From contig JAQYER010000040.1 in NCBI GenBank assembly GCA_028723545.1, forward strand, positions 1 through 9,058: 9,058 nucleotides of DNA, written 5' to 3'. Below, in pieces: positions 1 through 6,553 of this stretch. The DNA comes from Caryophanales bacterium. Its GTDB lineage: Bacteria > Bacillota_I > Bacilli_A > RFN20 > CAG-826. Position 1 is the stretch's first letter; each line of letters starts with the position of its first letter. Both the position numbers and the translations under genes were made by a program. The notes beneath the pieces are model-generated. The model was not told the origin of the DNA. It was given only the letters and a program-made list of their open reading frames with translations, and searched no databases.

Positions 1-373
1 GGAAGAAGTTCCCGTAGGCCTCCAGCTTGGCGAACTTTATCCCGTTGTGCGACTCGAAGCAGTGCCTGAGGTACGAGCGGCAGTTGCTCATGAGCTTCAT
101 CTTCCTCTCGTATTCGCCGTCGCCGGCGACGAACTTGACCCGGTCGTCGGAAAGGGAGAGTTCCTTCGCGATTCCGTTACGGGAACTAGCCCCGTCGTGC
201 CTGTGGCCGTCGGCCATCAGGGAACCCTGCATCCCGGGCATCGAGAGTCCTCTTGCTCCTTTTCTACAGCCGGGCCTTCTCGAACCTCGACCTTTCCCTC
301 CTCGCCGATTCCGCGGAAAGCAGGGAAAGCGCGGCGGCGATCTCATCGTCCGACATGGACGAAAGGGCGGCTT
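1..373 (-). pseudogene. Remnant of an IS1595-like transposase (GC-rich)
   Basis: On the minus strand, the frame covering about 235-1 reads without a stop and ends with NCRSYLRHCFESHNGIKFAK followed by LEAYGNFF. This resembles the C-terminal 'N.h..yLr.....GI....L..Y.n.F' region of IS1595-type DDE transposases. Just before it, a CPGC zinc-ribbon-like motif (about 255-244) lies in a different frame and runs into a stop. Before that again, a third frame carries a helical stretch (MSDDEIAAALSLL, about 353-315) that could be the N-terminus. Only about 60 codons separate the zinc ribbon from the C-terminal motif, so the DDE catalytic core seems to be deleted, and at least two frame changes are needed. 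The block is far richer in G+C than the rest of the window, which suggests import. The family assignment is from memory of motifs and is tentative. The piece continues past position 1 and could instead be another zinc-ribbon transposase. Confidence 0.4.
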
Positions 374-402
374 TGTCGAACACAAAAAAATCCCCTCCGA
401 CC

Positions 403-483
403 GTTGGGAGGCGTCTCGGGGGAAGGGTTATCGCCAAACAACCAGGCCCGGGCCGCCTCCCAACCGTCTCTGATTGTTTGGCG
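403..483. repeat. Overlapping inverted repeats (two mutually exclusive stems)
   Basis: Two perfect inverted repeats interleave. GTTGGGAGGCG at 403-413 pairs with CGCCTCCCAAC at 454-464, and CGCCAAACAA at 432-441 pairs with TTGTTTGGCG at 474-483. Each arm of one lies inside the loop of the other, so a single strand could form either stem or a pseudoknot. A short GGCCCGGGCC-like palindrome sits between them near 445-453. They lie just upstream, in minus-strand sense, of the transposase remnant. They may be end structures of the old element or a structured leader. This is directly visible in the sequence; the function is unknown. Confidence 0.6.
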
Positions 484-535
484 GGAAGATTATCCACCAT
501 TTGCTGGTGTATCTAGATTTTTGGTATTTAGGGTT

Positions 536-587
536 TTTATCTTATCAAATTAATTGAGAAATGATAAGATAAATGATAAGATAAATG
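536..587 (+). promoter_or_regulatory. Three copies of a 12-bp motif in the leader (candidate operator)
   Basis: The motif TGATAAGATAAA is present as direct copies at 562-573 and 574-585 and as a perfect reverse-complement copy at 536-547, with 14 bases between the inverted pair. It overlaps a weak promoter candidate (TTGGTA at 521-526, TATCAA at 543-548, 16-base spacer) and lies just before the ribosome site of the downstream AlbA_2 gene. The same 12-bp unit recurs three times inside that gene at 1732-1767. An autoregulatory binding site or a leader hairpin would both fit. The repeat is certain; the role is inference. Confidence 0.5.
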
Positions 588-607
588 TGGTAAAAGGAGT
601 CCTGTTT

Positions 608-1951
608 ATGTATAAAGAAAATGAATTTATAGAATTGAAAAAATCTTTGTCTCAATTAAAAGAGGGCGTCATTTCCATGAGTTCAATGCTTAATAAAGGT
701 GGAAAAGGAATTATCTACTTTGGCATTAATGATGATGGCAGAATTTATGGATTGACATCGGGCAAAAAAACGAAATCTGAAATAGCTAATGAAATTAACA
801 ATAACCTAAAACCCCGTCCTATAAATATCTCTATTGAGGATAGCGAAGTAGATGGAAAAACAATCATCATAGTTCGCGTAGAAGGCAATGACACTCCTTA
901 TTCTGCATATGGTAGATATTATATTCGTTTGGATGATGCGGATATTCAAATGCAACAACATGAACTTCAACATTTTTTCGAGAGAAAAGAAGAGAATTAT
1001 TCCTCTTGGGAAAACGAAGAAACTTCACTTACTGTTGAAGATGTCAATGAAGAACTTTTGATAGATTGCATAAGAACAGCAAATGAAAAAGGACGATTGA
1101 ATTATGTGTATAGGAATTCTTTTGAGGCATTAACCAAATTGGGATTACTTTCCGACAATGGCCACTTAAACAAAGCCGGGGAATTTTTATTTGGAAATAA
1201 CAAACCATTGAAAATTAAAGAAGCCAATTTTCCTACTGACACTAGAACGGATTTTGGAGAAATAAAAGAATTCAAAGGAAACATTATTGAATGCATTAAG
1301 GAAGCTATCTCTTATTTGCAAAACCATATTTCCTATAAATCAAATATCGTTGGAATTCAAAGAGAAGAAACACCAGAAATTCCTCTTCTTGCAATAAGAG
1401 AAATTGTAATTAATTCATTTGCGCATTGCTCATACGCAAGAACCGGTGATAACATCTCTTTTACAGTTTTCAAATCTCAGATAAAAATATATAATCCAGG
1501 TTCTATCTATAACGATATAGATCCTGTTAGATTTGCTTCAGGTAGTGTTGGAAGCAAAATTAGAAACCTATTAATTTCTCAAACATTATTTTATTACGGA
1601 TATATCGATGCCTTTGGAACAGGCTTTGACAGAACTTTTACAGTTTGTGCTAATAACGGAGTTGAGTACAAATATAACAACGATGAATTGGGATTTACAT
1701 TCATTTTCAAAAGAAAACAAAATTTCTTGAACGATAAGATAAATGATAAGATAAATGATAAGATAGATTCAATCGATAGATCTATTATGGAGATTATATT
1801 AGAAAACAAATATATAACAATTCCAGAATTAGCTTCATCAATAAAAAAATCAGAACCAACAATTCATAGACACCTTGACCATTTATCTGAATTAAACATG
1901 ATACGTAGGGTTGGTTCTAGAAAAACAGGATATTGGGAAGTAATTAAATGA
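608..1951 (+). CDS. AlbA_2 (Schlafen-like) / ATPase / winged-helix DNA-binding protein
   Basis: A 447-residue protein of the group often annotated as 'putative DNA-binding protein' or 'RecG-related'. Residues about 5-125 form an AlbA_2 domain (EFIELKKS at 6-13, then GIIYFGINDDG). Residues about 250-370 look like a GHKL-type ATPase fold (REIVINSFAH at 264-273, IYNPG, FGTGFDR at 336-342). Residues 375-386 are three NDKI units, and about 388-447 is a winged helix with TIHRHLDHLSEL as probable recognition helix. The start at 608 is chosen because AGGAG-like bases at 595-599 sit eight bases upstream. An in-frame TTG at 554 would add 18 residues including two more NDKI units but has no ribosome site. 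It is probably a transcriptional or signalling regulator; the target is unknown. No neighbour suggests a defence cassette. The stop overlaps the ATG of the next short frame (ATGA). Confidence 0.85.
   Translation: MYKENEFIELKKSLSQLKEGVISMSSMLNKGGKGIIYFGINDDGRIYGLTSGKKTKSEIANEINNNLKPRPINISIEDSEVDGKTIIIVRVEGNDTPYSAYGRYYIRLDDADIQMQQHELQHFFERKEENYSSWENEETSLTVEDVNEELLIDCIRTANEKGRLNYVYRNSFEALTKLGLLSDNGHLNKAGEFLFGNNKPLKIKEANFPTDTRTDFGEIKEFKGNIIECIKEAISYLQNHISYKSNIVGIQREETPEIPLLAIREIVINSFAHCSYARTGDNISFTVFKSQIKIYNPGSIYNDIDPVRFASGSVGSKIRNLLISQTLFYYGYIDAFGTGFDRTFTVCANNGVEYKYNNDELGFTFIFKRKQNFLNDKINDKINDKIDSIDRSIMEIILENKYITIPELASSIKKSEPTIHRHLDHLSELNMIRRVGSRKTGYWEVIK
1732..1767 (+). repeat. Three in-frame 12-bp repeats encoding NDKI
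   Basis: Three tandem 12-bp units (1732-1743, 1744-1755, 1756-1767; TGATAAGATAAA with one change in the first copy and one in the last) encode the NDKI repeats between the ATPase-like region and the winged helix. Being a multiple of three, copy-number change would keep the frame and alter the linker length. The same unit stands in the gene's leader at 536-587. Confidence 0.85.
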
Positions 1952-2013
1952 TTGAATGGTTTAACTATTATGGTCTCATAATTATGGTTTTGGCGCTGTT
2001 CCAAAGGAACTAA
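1948..2013 (+). pseudogene. 5' fragment of a small membrane protein gene
   Basis: An ATG at 1948 overlaps the TGA of the AlbA_2 gene and is preceded by GGGAAG at 1935-1940 with good spacing. It opens 21 codons, MIEWFNYYGLIIMVLALFQ and two more, then a stop. The opening resembles the first transmembrane segment of a conserved Firmicutes membrane protein, as I recall it. After about position 1986 the sequence appears to belong to the acetyltransferase in another frame, so the rest of this gene seems to have been lost at the junction. The translation signal looks real, but the product would be only one hydrophobic helix. Family unknown. Confidence 0.35.
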
Positions 2014-2057
2014 ATAAAAAACTTTATGAATGTAAAGAACTTATTCATGATTTCAAC

Positions 2058-2564
2058 ATGTCTCGTCCATCTGAGGTTGAATATCGTGATAAAATAATTC
2101 GCAAAGTATTCGCGGAAGTAGGGAACAATTGTTATATTGAGCCACCATTCCATGCAAATTGGGGATGCAATATGCATGTTGGAAATAATTTTTATTCTAA
2201 TTTCAATCTTACTGTTGTGGATGATGCTGATATTTACATTGGAGATAGTGTAATGATTGCCCCAAATGTAGTAATCGCAACAGGAACTCATCCTATTTGT
2301 CCAAAACTTCGTGAAAAATGGTATCAATATAACCTCCCTGTGCATATTGGAAATAGAGTGTGGATTGGCGCAGGAACGATTATTCTTCCTGGAGTTACCA
2401 TTGGTGACGATTCAGTTATTGGAGTAGGAAGCGTTGTTACAAAAAATATCCCTTCTGGCGTAGTTGCTGTTGGTAATCCTTGTCGTGTTTTAAGAGAAAT
2501 TAATGAACATGATTACGAATATTATCATAAAGATAGAAAAATCGGATTCCCGGTTGATAAATAA
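2058..2564 (+). CDS. Maltose/galactoside O-acetyltransferase family, N-terminally truncated
   Basis: A left-handed beta-helix acetyltransferase of the Maa/LacA group, which moves acetyl from acetyl-CoA to a sugar hydroxyl. Family marks include IEPPFHANWGCNMHVGNNFY near residues 32-51, the catalytic His in GTHP near residue 77, hexapeptide repeats (IGNRVWIGAGTIILPGVTIG), and the end motif VAVGNPCRVLREI. From the ATG at 2058 it has 168 residues, against about 183-190 usual. Family-like sequence continues upstream in frame (KELNKKLYECKELIHDFN, about 2004-2057) but meets a stop at 1962 with no ATG start and no ribosome site. The original N-terminus was therefore probably lost at the junction near 1986. 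Translation from 2058 would lack a clear ribosome site. The beta-helix core is complete; expression is doubtful, and it may be a pseudogene. Confidence 0.75.
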   Translation: MSRPSEVEYRDKIIRKVFAEVGNNCYIEPPFHANWGCNMHVGNNFYSNFNLTVVDDADIYIGDSVMIAPNVVIATGTHPICPKLREKWYQYNLPVHIGNRVWIGAGTIILPGVTIGDDSVIGVGSVVTKNIPSGVVAVGNPCRVLREINEHDYEYYHKDRKIGFPVDK

Positions 2565-2754
2565 TGCTTTAATTACATTTAAGAAAGATGCAGGAGAAGG
2601 ATATCCTGCAATGATGTCGTTTGTTGAAAAGTGCTCAAAAAAAGGTTTTGTGTTAAATAATGTGGATAAAATTGTTTTAATTAATGTTAAAATGGATGGT
2701 AATATTGGCGACTATTATGTCACCAATAATCCAAATTTGGAATTAATTAGATAA
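2554..2754 (+). pseudogene. C-terminal remnant of a probable GH28 polygalacturonase
   Basis: Directly after the acetyltransferase, in another frame, comes about 67 residues: ALITFKKDAGEGYPAMMSF, then SKKGFVLNNVDKIVLINVKM and a short tail to the stop at 2752-2754. The 'GF...NV..l.l.NVkm.G..G' pattern resembles the last beta-helix turns of family 28 glycoside hydrolases (polygalacturonases), in which a full protein has over 400 residues. The catalytic DD and G.HG motifs are absent. The following genes are for hexuronate use, which fits a pectinase. The upstream part seems to have been deleted, leaving the acetyltransferase joined at about 2540-2560. The stop lies 12 bases before the regulator gene. 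The family call is by motif memory and moderately sure. Confidence 0.5.
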
Positions 2755-2766
2755 GAGAGACAAATT

Positions 2767-3441
2767 ATGATTATTGATATTAGAAAAATTTATGTTGAAA
2801 TTAAGAATCGTATTATCGATTTAACTTATCCACCTAACACTCTTATTAAAGAAGAAGCTTTAGCGGAAGAATATAACATTTCAAGAACGCCAGTTAGAAG
2901 TGTTATTTCGCGTTTAGTGCAAAGAGGACTATTAGTTGTTAAACCTAAAAAAGGAACTTATGTTGCTCCAATATCAATCAAAATGATTGATAATGATACA
3001 TATATTCGTATTGCAGTTGAATGTAAAATCATTGAAGATGCAGCAAAAAAGATTACTCCTGAAGATGTTGTAATTTTGAAAAATATTTTAAAAGAACAAG
3101 AAGAAATTACAAATATGGAACCAACAATTGAAAATTCCAAGTTGTTTAATAACACCGACAACGCTTTCCATATTGAGATTTTTAGAATCGCTGGGCATCA
3201 AAGCTTATGGCAAGATATGGTTAACTCAACAATTAATTTCGATAGAGTAAGAATTATGTCAAATCTTCGCAGTGTACCTGATGTAAAAAGAGTATTTTCT
3301 TATCACTGCGACATGGTGAAATATTTAGAACAAAAAGATGCTGAAAAAGCGAAAGACGCTTTCATTAAACACATTGGTCTTGCGTTATCAAAATTTGAAG
3401 AAGTAAAAAATAAATATAATGAATATTTTGTGGAGGAATAA
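2767..3441 (+). CDS. GntR/FadR-family (FCD) transcriptional regulator, probable hexuronate regulator
   Basis: A 224-residue one-component regulator. Residues 1-70 are a GntR winged helix (NRIIDLTYPPNTLIKEEALAE, then YNISRTPVRSVISRLVQRGL with the usual SRTPVR motif, then GTYV). Residues about 75-215 are an FCD ligand domain in which D131, H135, H180 and H202 match the usual metal-binding positions. Members of this group next to uronate genes (UxuR, ExuR and KdgR types) usually repress until a uronate or its breakdown product binds. The gene lies 12 bases after the GH28 remnant and 3 bases before uxaC, so it is probably co-transcribed with uxaC. A palindrome at 5010-5021 is a candidate operator. 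The effector cannot be told from sequence. The ribosome site (AAGAGAGA at about 2752-2759) is only fair. Confidence 0.9.
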   Translation: MIIDIRKIYVEIKNRIIDLTYPPNTLIKEEALAEEYNISRTPVRSVISRLVQRGLLVVKPKKGTYVAPISIKMIDNDTYIRIAVECKIIEDAAKKITPEDVVILKNILKEQEEITNMEPTIENSKLFNNTDNAFHIEIFRIAGHQSLWQDMVNSTINFDRVRIMSNLRSVPDVKRVFSYHCDMVKYLEQKDAEKAKDAFIKHIGLALSKFEEVKNKYNEYFVEE

Positions 3442-3444
3442 AAT

Positions 3445-4857
3445 ATGAAACAATTTATGGACGAAAATTTCTTATTGCAAACAAAAACTGCTCAAATCTT
3501 ATATCATGATTATGCTGAAAATATGCCAATATATGATTATCATTGTCATATTTCCGCTAAAGATATTTATGAAGATCGTAAATTTGATTCCATTACCGAT
3601 TTATGGTTAGTGGAAGGACATTTTGGTGATCATTATAAATGGAGAGCAATGAGAAATAATGGGGTCGATGAAAAATATATTACTGGCGATGCATCAAAGA
3701 AAGATAAATTTTTAAAATGGGCTGAAACAATTCCATATACAATTGGAAATCCTTTATATCACTGGACACACCTTGAATTAAAAAAATATTTTGGAATTAC
3801 TGAACCATTTTCACTTAAAAACGCTGAACAATGTTACGATAAAATGAATGAAATTTTAAAAACATTAACAGCAAGAAAAATTATTAAAAATAGTAATGTT
3901 GATACAATTTGCACAACCGACGATCCAGTTGATGATTTGAAATATCACAAATTATTAAAAGAAGATAAATCTTTTGATGTTCATGTATATCCATCATTTA
4001 GACCTGATAAAGTTATTAATATTGATTGGTCAAGTTATGTTCCATATATTAAACAATTAAGCCAAGTAGTGGGATATCAAATCGATGGAATTAAATCATT
4101 AGAAAAAGCATTAAAAGAAAGAATTGAATATTTCCACACTAATAATTGCCGTGTATCTGACCATGCTTTAGATGTTGTAATGTATGAAAATTCAACCGAA
4201 GAAGAAATCGATTTAATTATTAAAAAGGCACTTAATAATGAAAAATTAAATAATGAAGAAATTGCTAAATATCGCGGACATATTATTGTCTTTTTAGGCA
4301 AACAATATCATCGTTTAGGTTGGGTTCAACAATACCATATCAAGGCTTTAAGAAATAATTCTAATCGTATGATGTCTTTAATTGGACCTGATACTGGTTT
4401 TGATTCTATTAACGATGGACAAATTGCTAAACCTTTATCAAGAATTTTAGATGCGTTAGATTCTACAGATGAGCTTCCAAAAACAATTTTATATTCATTG
4501 AATCCTGGAGATAATGAATTATTAGCCACTTTAGCGTTCTGCTTTGCCGAAAGTGGAGTTCCTGGAAAAATGCAACTTGGAAGCGCGTGGTGGTTCCTTG
4601 ATCAAAAAGATGGCATGGAAAAACAAATTCAAGCTTTATCTAATTTAGGATTATTATCTCGCTTTATTGGAATGTTAACTGATTCAAGAAGCTTCTTAAG
4701 TTATACAAGACATGAATATTTCCGTCGCGTTTTATGTAATAAATTAGGTGATTTAATTGAAAACGGTGAATATCCAAATGATATTGAATTTGTCGGAAAT
4801 ATCGTTAAAGATATTTGCTTTAACAATGCGAAAAAATATTTCGACAGTTCAAGATAA
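3445..4857 (+). CDS. uxaC: Glucuronate/galacturonate isomerase (uronate isomerase)
   Basis: Uronate isomerase (EC 5.3.1.12), a cytosolic amidohydrolase-superfamily enzyme that converts D-glucuronate to D-fructuronate and D-galacturonate to D-tagaturonate. The length of 470 residues is normal. The metal-binding HxH motif is YDYHCHISAKDIYEDRKF (H33, H35). Further family signatures are GDHYKWRAMRNNGV (61-74), MQLGSAWWFLDQKDGM (from 376), and TDSRSFLSYTRHEYFRRVL near 410-430. A strong GGAGG site at 3432-3436 overlaps the end of the regulator gene. The TAA stop shares bases with the ATG of the acetylesterase fragment (TAATG), showing a tightly packed operon before truncation. The gene looks intact. 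Its next enzymes (UxaB/UxuB oxidoreductase, UxaA/UxuA dehydratase) are not in this window. Confidence 0.97.
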   Translation: MKQFMDENFLLQTKTAQILYHDYAENMPIYDYHCHISAKDIYEDRKFDSITDLWLVEGHFGDHYKWRAMRNNGVDEKYITGDASKKDKFLKWAETIPYTIGNPLYHWTHLELKKYFGITEPFSLKNAEQCYDKMNEILKTLTARKIIKNSNVDTICTTDDPVDDLKYHKLLKEDKSFDVHVYPSFRPDKVINIDWSSYVPYIKQLSQVVGYQIDGIKSLEKALKERIEYFHTNNCRVSDHALDVVMYENSTEEEIDLIIKKALNNEKLNNEEIAKYRGHIIVFLGKQYHRLGWVQQYHIKALRNNSNRMMSLIGPDTGFDSINDGQIAKPLSRILDALDSTDELPKTILYSLNPGDNELLATLAFCFAESGVPGKMQLGSAWWFLDQKDGMEKQIQALSNLGLLSRFIGMLTDSRSFLSYTRHEYFRRVLCNKLGDLIENGEYPNDIEFVGNIVKDICFNNAKKYFDSSR

Positions 4858-4955
4858 TGAATAAAATATTTTTATTTGGTGATTCTACTTGCCAATATGA
4901 TGATAAAACGACTTACCCACAAGTAGGATGGGACAATTTTTTAAAGCGTCATTAA
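4857..4955 (+). pseudogene. 5' fragment of an SGNH/CE12-like rhamnogalacturonan acetylesterase
   Basis: A 32-codon frame starting on the uxaC stop (TAATG) reads MNKIFLFGDSTCQYDDKTTY, then PQVGWDNFLKRH and a stop. 'KIFLFGDSTC' with the nucleophile Ser in GDS, followed by 'YPQ.GW', is typical of the first block of SGNH esterases related to rhamnogalacturonan acetylesterase (CE12). A full enzyme is over 200 residues and would contribute a Gly, an Asn and a C-terminal D..H catalytic pair, all missing here. It would have removed acetyl groups from pectin. The break comes about 140 bases before the IS110 element, so the IS itself may not have cut it, though an IS-linked deletion could have. Start and overlap are clear. 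Confidence 0.75.
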
Positions 4956-5009
4956 TCGATTTATAATCAAAATTTTGACCAACATGAATGCTTTTCATAA
5001 CTAATTTCA

Positions 5010-5021
5010 TTGTAATTACAA
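5010..5021. promoter_or_regulatory. Perfect 12-bp palindrome, candidate GntR-type operator
   Basis: TTGTAATTACAA is perfectly self-complementary and sits seven bases upstream of the -35 box of the promoter at 5028-5057. Its GT-N4-AC core is similar to sites of FadR-type GntR proteins. The regulator encoded at 2767-3441 is the obvious candidate ligand. A 12-bp AT-rich palindrome can arise by chance, so this is only a candidate. Confidence 0.35.
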
Positions 5022-5027
5022 AATGTG

Positions 5028-5057
5028 TTGTATTCAAGAGAAAATTACATTTATAAT
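5028..5057 (+). promoter_or_regulatory. Probable sigma-A promoter, now separated from kdgA
   Basis: TTGTAT (5028-5033) and TATAAT (5052-5057) with an 18-base spacer form a good vegetative promoter. An AAGGAG-like sequence follows at 5082-5087 but leads to no ATG gene. The first plus-strand gene after it is kdgA at 6651, on the other side of the IS110 element. It probably once drove kdgA-kdgK. Confidence 0.5.
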
Positions 5058-5203
5058 AAATATAATAAATTAATATTTATTAAGGAGACTAACTATTCAA
5101 AGTAAAGAGAAAAATTAGTTTACCTATAAAACTGTTGTTTACTCCACGACGAAAATCACGCCTGTGCGAGATTCTATAAACAAATTGTTCTTTGAAAACT
5201 TAA

Positions 5204-6376
5204 TTATTTAGACAAATCGAGATTATAATTCTCGTTAAGTGTCACAAGCTTGAATGCAACTCTCAAAAATTTCCTTACCACGTGATTGAGAGCGACCCTA
5301 TAATGCTTGTTTTCTTCAACAAATTTCTTATGAAAATATGCTGAAAATGCTGGGCAATGATTCTTTAACGAAATAGCAGCATTCATCAAAACGTACCTTA
5401 AATATGATGAGCCGTGTTTAACCATGTGACCCTTAAAATCTGATTGACCGGATTGATTTTTTGAGCATTCTAATCCTGCAAAAGAAAGAAGTTTAGCTGG
5501 TGAAGAAAATCTTCTGAAATCTCCAAATTCTGCATGCAAAGCAGCAGCGGTCATCATTCCAATTCCTGGAATCGATAAAAGAGGAGATTTAATTTCCTTC
5601 ATTATCTCTTTGATTTGAGATTCATAAATCTTGATGCTGTCGTTGATAACTCTAATCATCTTAATTGATTGTTTGATTACAAGTTCATCAGCAAGACTTG
5701 GATGACCAACGGTTTTTGATGCTAATTCTTTAAGCAAAGTTATTTTGTTTACAGAAATTCTTCTTCCAATATTATGGAGTTTCTGAATTTGTGTATTAGT
5801 TAACTTAAGAATTTTCTCTGGTGTTGTGTAATGTTCAAGCAGGTATAGTGCGAATTCACCCAAGTGATTGTCCAAGAATTTCTTCAATTCAGGAAAGATT
5901 CTATCGAGAGAATTTGTAATCTTAACAAGTTCATCACTTCTAGAGCGAATTAGCTTATCATGATTTCTTACTAATGTTCTTAATTCTAAAATGTTGTATG
6001 ATAATGGTACGGTTGGTTTACTAGCCTCTGCTTGTATGAACTTTGCGATCATCTGAGCATCGACTTTGTCGGTCTTGGTTCTTCGAAGAGTTATCGATTG
6101 TATGAATTTCTTAACTAGGTAAGGATTAAGTTCGGAAAATTCATAACCAATGGATGTTAAGAACTGTTTTAAGTTCTTTCCATAATGACCAGTGGCTTCT
6201 AGACCAATTTTTATTTTTTGAGAATGGTCTAATTGATCTAAAGTCACTTTAAGTATTTGGAATCCTTCATCGTTATTAGGAAACGTGAATGAATTCCTTA
6301 TGACTTCTCCATCGCCGGTCACGATAAAGCAGTCATGTTTGTTTTTGGCAATATCTATGCCTACAAAATACGACAT
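5204..6376 (-). CDS. IS110-family transposase (DEDD/serine recombinase)
   Basis: A 390-residue RNA-guided recombinase of the IS110 type. The N-terminal RuvC-like DEDD domain shows D8 in YFVGIDIAKNKH, E60 in GLEATGHYG, and D103 and D106 in TKTDKVDAQMIAKF. A coiled-coil-like middle spans about 130-260. The C-terminal Tnp20 domain starts at SIPGIGMMTAAALHAEFGDF (268-287) and includes FAGLECSKNQSGQ (299-311), where the Ser of QSG (309) probably corresponds to the catalytic serine, then KHGSSYLRYVLMNAA. The start at 6376 is preferred over an ATG 15 bases upstream, because GGAGGT lies between them with proper spacing. The size and both catalytic parts are complete, so it may be active. It is transcribed against the uronate genes. 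Confidence 0.93.
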   Translation of the reverse strand: MSYFVGIDIAKNKHDCFIVTGDGEVIRNSFTFPNNDEGFQILKVTLDQLDHSQKIKIGLEATGHYGKNLKQFLTSIGYEFSELNPYLVKKFIQSITLRRTKTDKVDAQMIAKFIQAEASKPTVPLSYNILELRTLVRNHDKLIRSRSDELVKITNSLDRIFPELKKFLDNHLGEFALYLLEHYTTPEKILKLTNTQIQKLHNIGRRISVNKITLLKELASKTVGHPSLADELVIKQSIKMIRVINDSIKIYESQIKEIMKEIKSPLLSIPGIGMMTAAALHAEFGDFRRFSSPAKLLSFAGLECSKNQSGQSDFKGHMVKHGSSYLRYVLMNAAISLKNHCPAFSAYFHKKFVEENKHYRVALNHVVRKFLRVAFKLVTLNENYNLDLSK

Positions 6377-6391
6377 CTCTGTCACCTCCAT

Positions 6392-6547
6392 AAATGCTGT
6401 GCACCCACATCGCTTTTATTAAGTTGATTCTTGTGCGAAATGAAACGTCATGCGTTATCTAACTGATTACAACTCCAAAATAAAAGCTGTGGTAAGAGTC
6501 TTCCCGAAACAGTCAAAGCTGTACCTTTATAGGAACAAATCCACAGC
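6392..6547 (-). ncRNA. Candidate IS110 bridge RNA
   Basis: IS110 elements encode a structured bridge RNA in the non-coding end upstream of the recombinase. Here the minus strand carries a TATAAT box (6559-6554), then, seven bases on, GCTGTGG (6547-6541) that pairs perfectly with CCACAGC (6492-6486), closing a 48-base internal loop. A second stem, AGTTG (6474-6470) with CAACT (6426-6422), closes a 43-base loop. Two large loops in this order would suit target-binding and donor-binding loops. The 3' end is set at the transposase leader by analogy with IS621 and is approximate. The guide segments could not be matched to the flanks by eye. Confidence 0.5.
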
Positions 6548-6553
6548 AGATTC

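Larger units (their letters stand above)
4956..5203. other. Gene-free stretch between esterase fragment and transposase
   Basis: This stretch holds the rest of the esterase-kdgA spacer (palindrome, promoter) and, from about 5094 on, the non-coding right end of the IS110 element. A weaker promoter candidate, TTGACC (4975-4980) with TAACTA (4998-5003), is also present. Positions 5186-5200 (TGTTCTTTGAAAACT) match a motif I recall from Firmicutes rRNA operon spacers. No tRNA or rRNA was recognised. Confidence 0.5.

Noticed and set aside
27..553. Open frames on the plus strand in the GC-rich block
   Set aside because: They have arginine- and proline-rich, low-quality translations with no family motifs and no ribosome sites, and they lie opposite the transposase-like minus-strand frames.
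536..587. Repeats as a CRISPR array
   Set aside because: The units are 12 bp, adjacent, without spacers, and repeated in a coding region; no cas genes are present.
554..607. TTG start adding 18 residues to the AlbA_2 protein
   Set aside because: There is no ribosome site before 554, whereas the ATG at 608 has one. The in-frame repeat is of interest but probably untranslated.
608..1951. AlbA_2 protein as part of a defence island
   Set aside because: Some AlbA_2/Schlafen-like proteins have been linked to defence, but the neighbours here are gene fragments and uronate genes, with no partner effector.
1998..2010. Small hairpin GTTCC-AAA-GGAAC as a terminator
   Set aside because: It has only five base pairs and no T-run, and it lies in acetyltransferase-like codons.
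4975..5003. Second promoter TTGACC/TAACTA
   Set aside because: The -10 match is poor compared with the promoter at 5028-5057, so it is mentioned only in the spacer entry.
4956..5203. Possible tRNA or rRNA piece near the spacer-like motif
   Set aside because: No cloverleaf, TTC-loop or conserved rRNA stretch was seen; only the 15-base motif matches.
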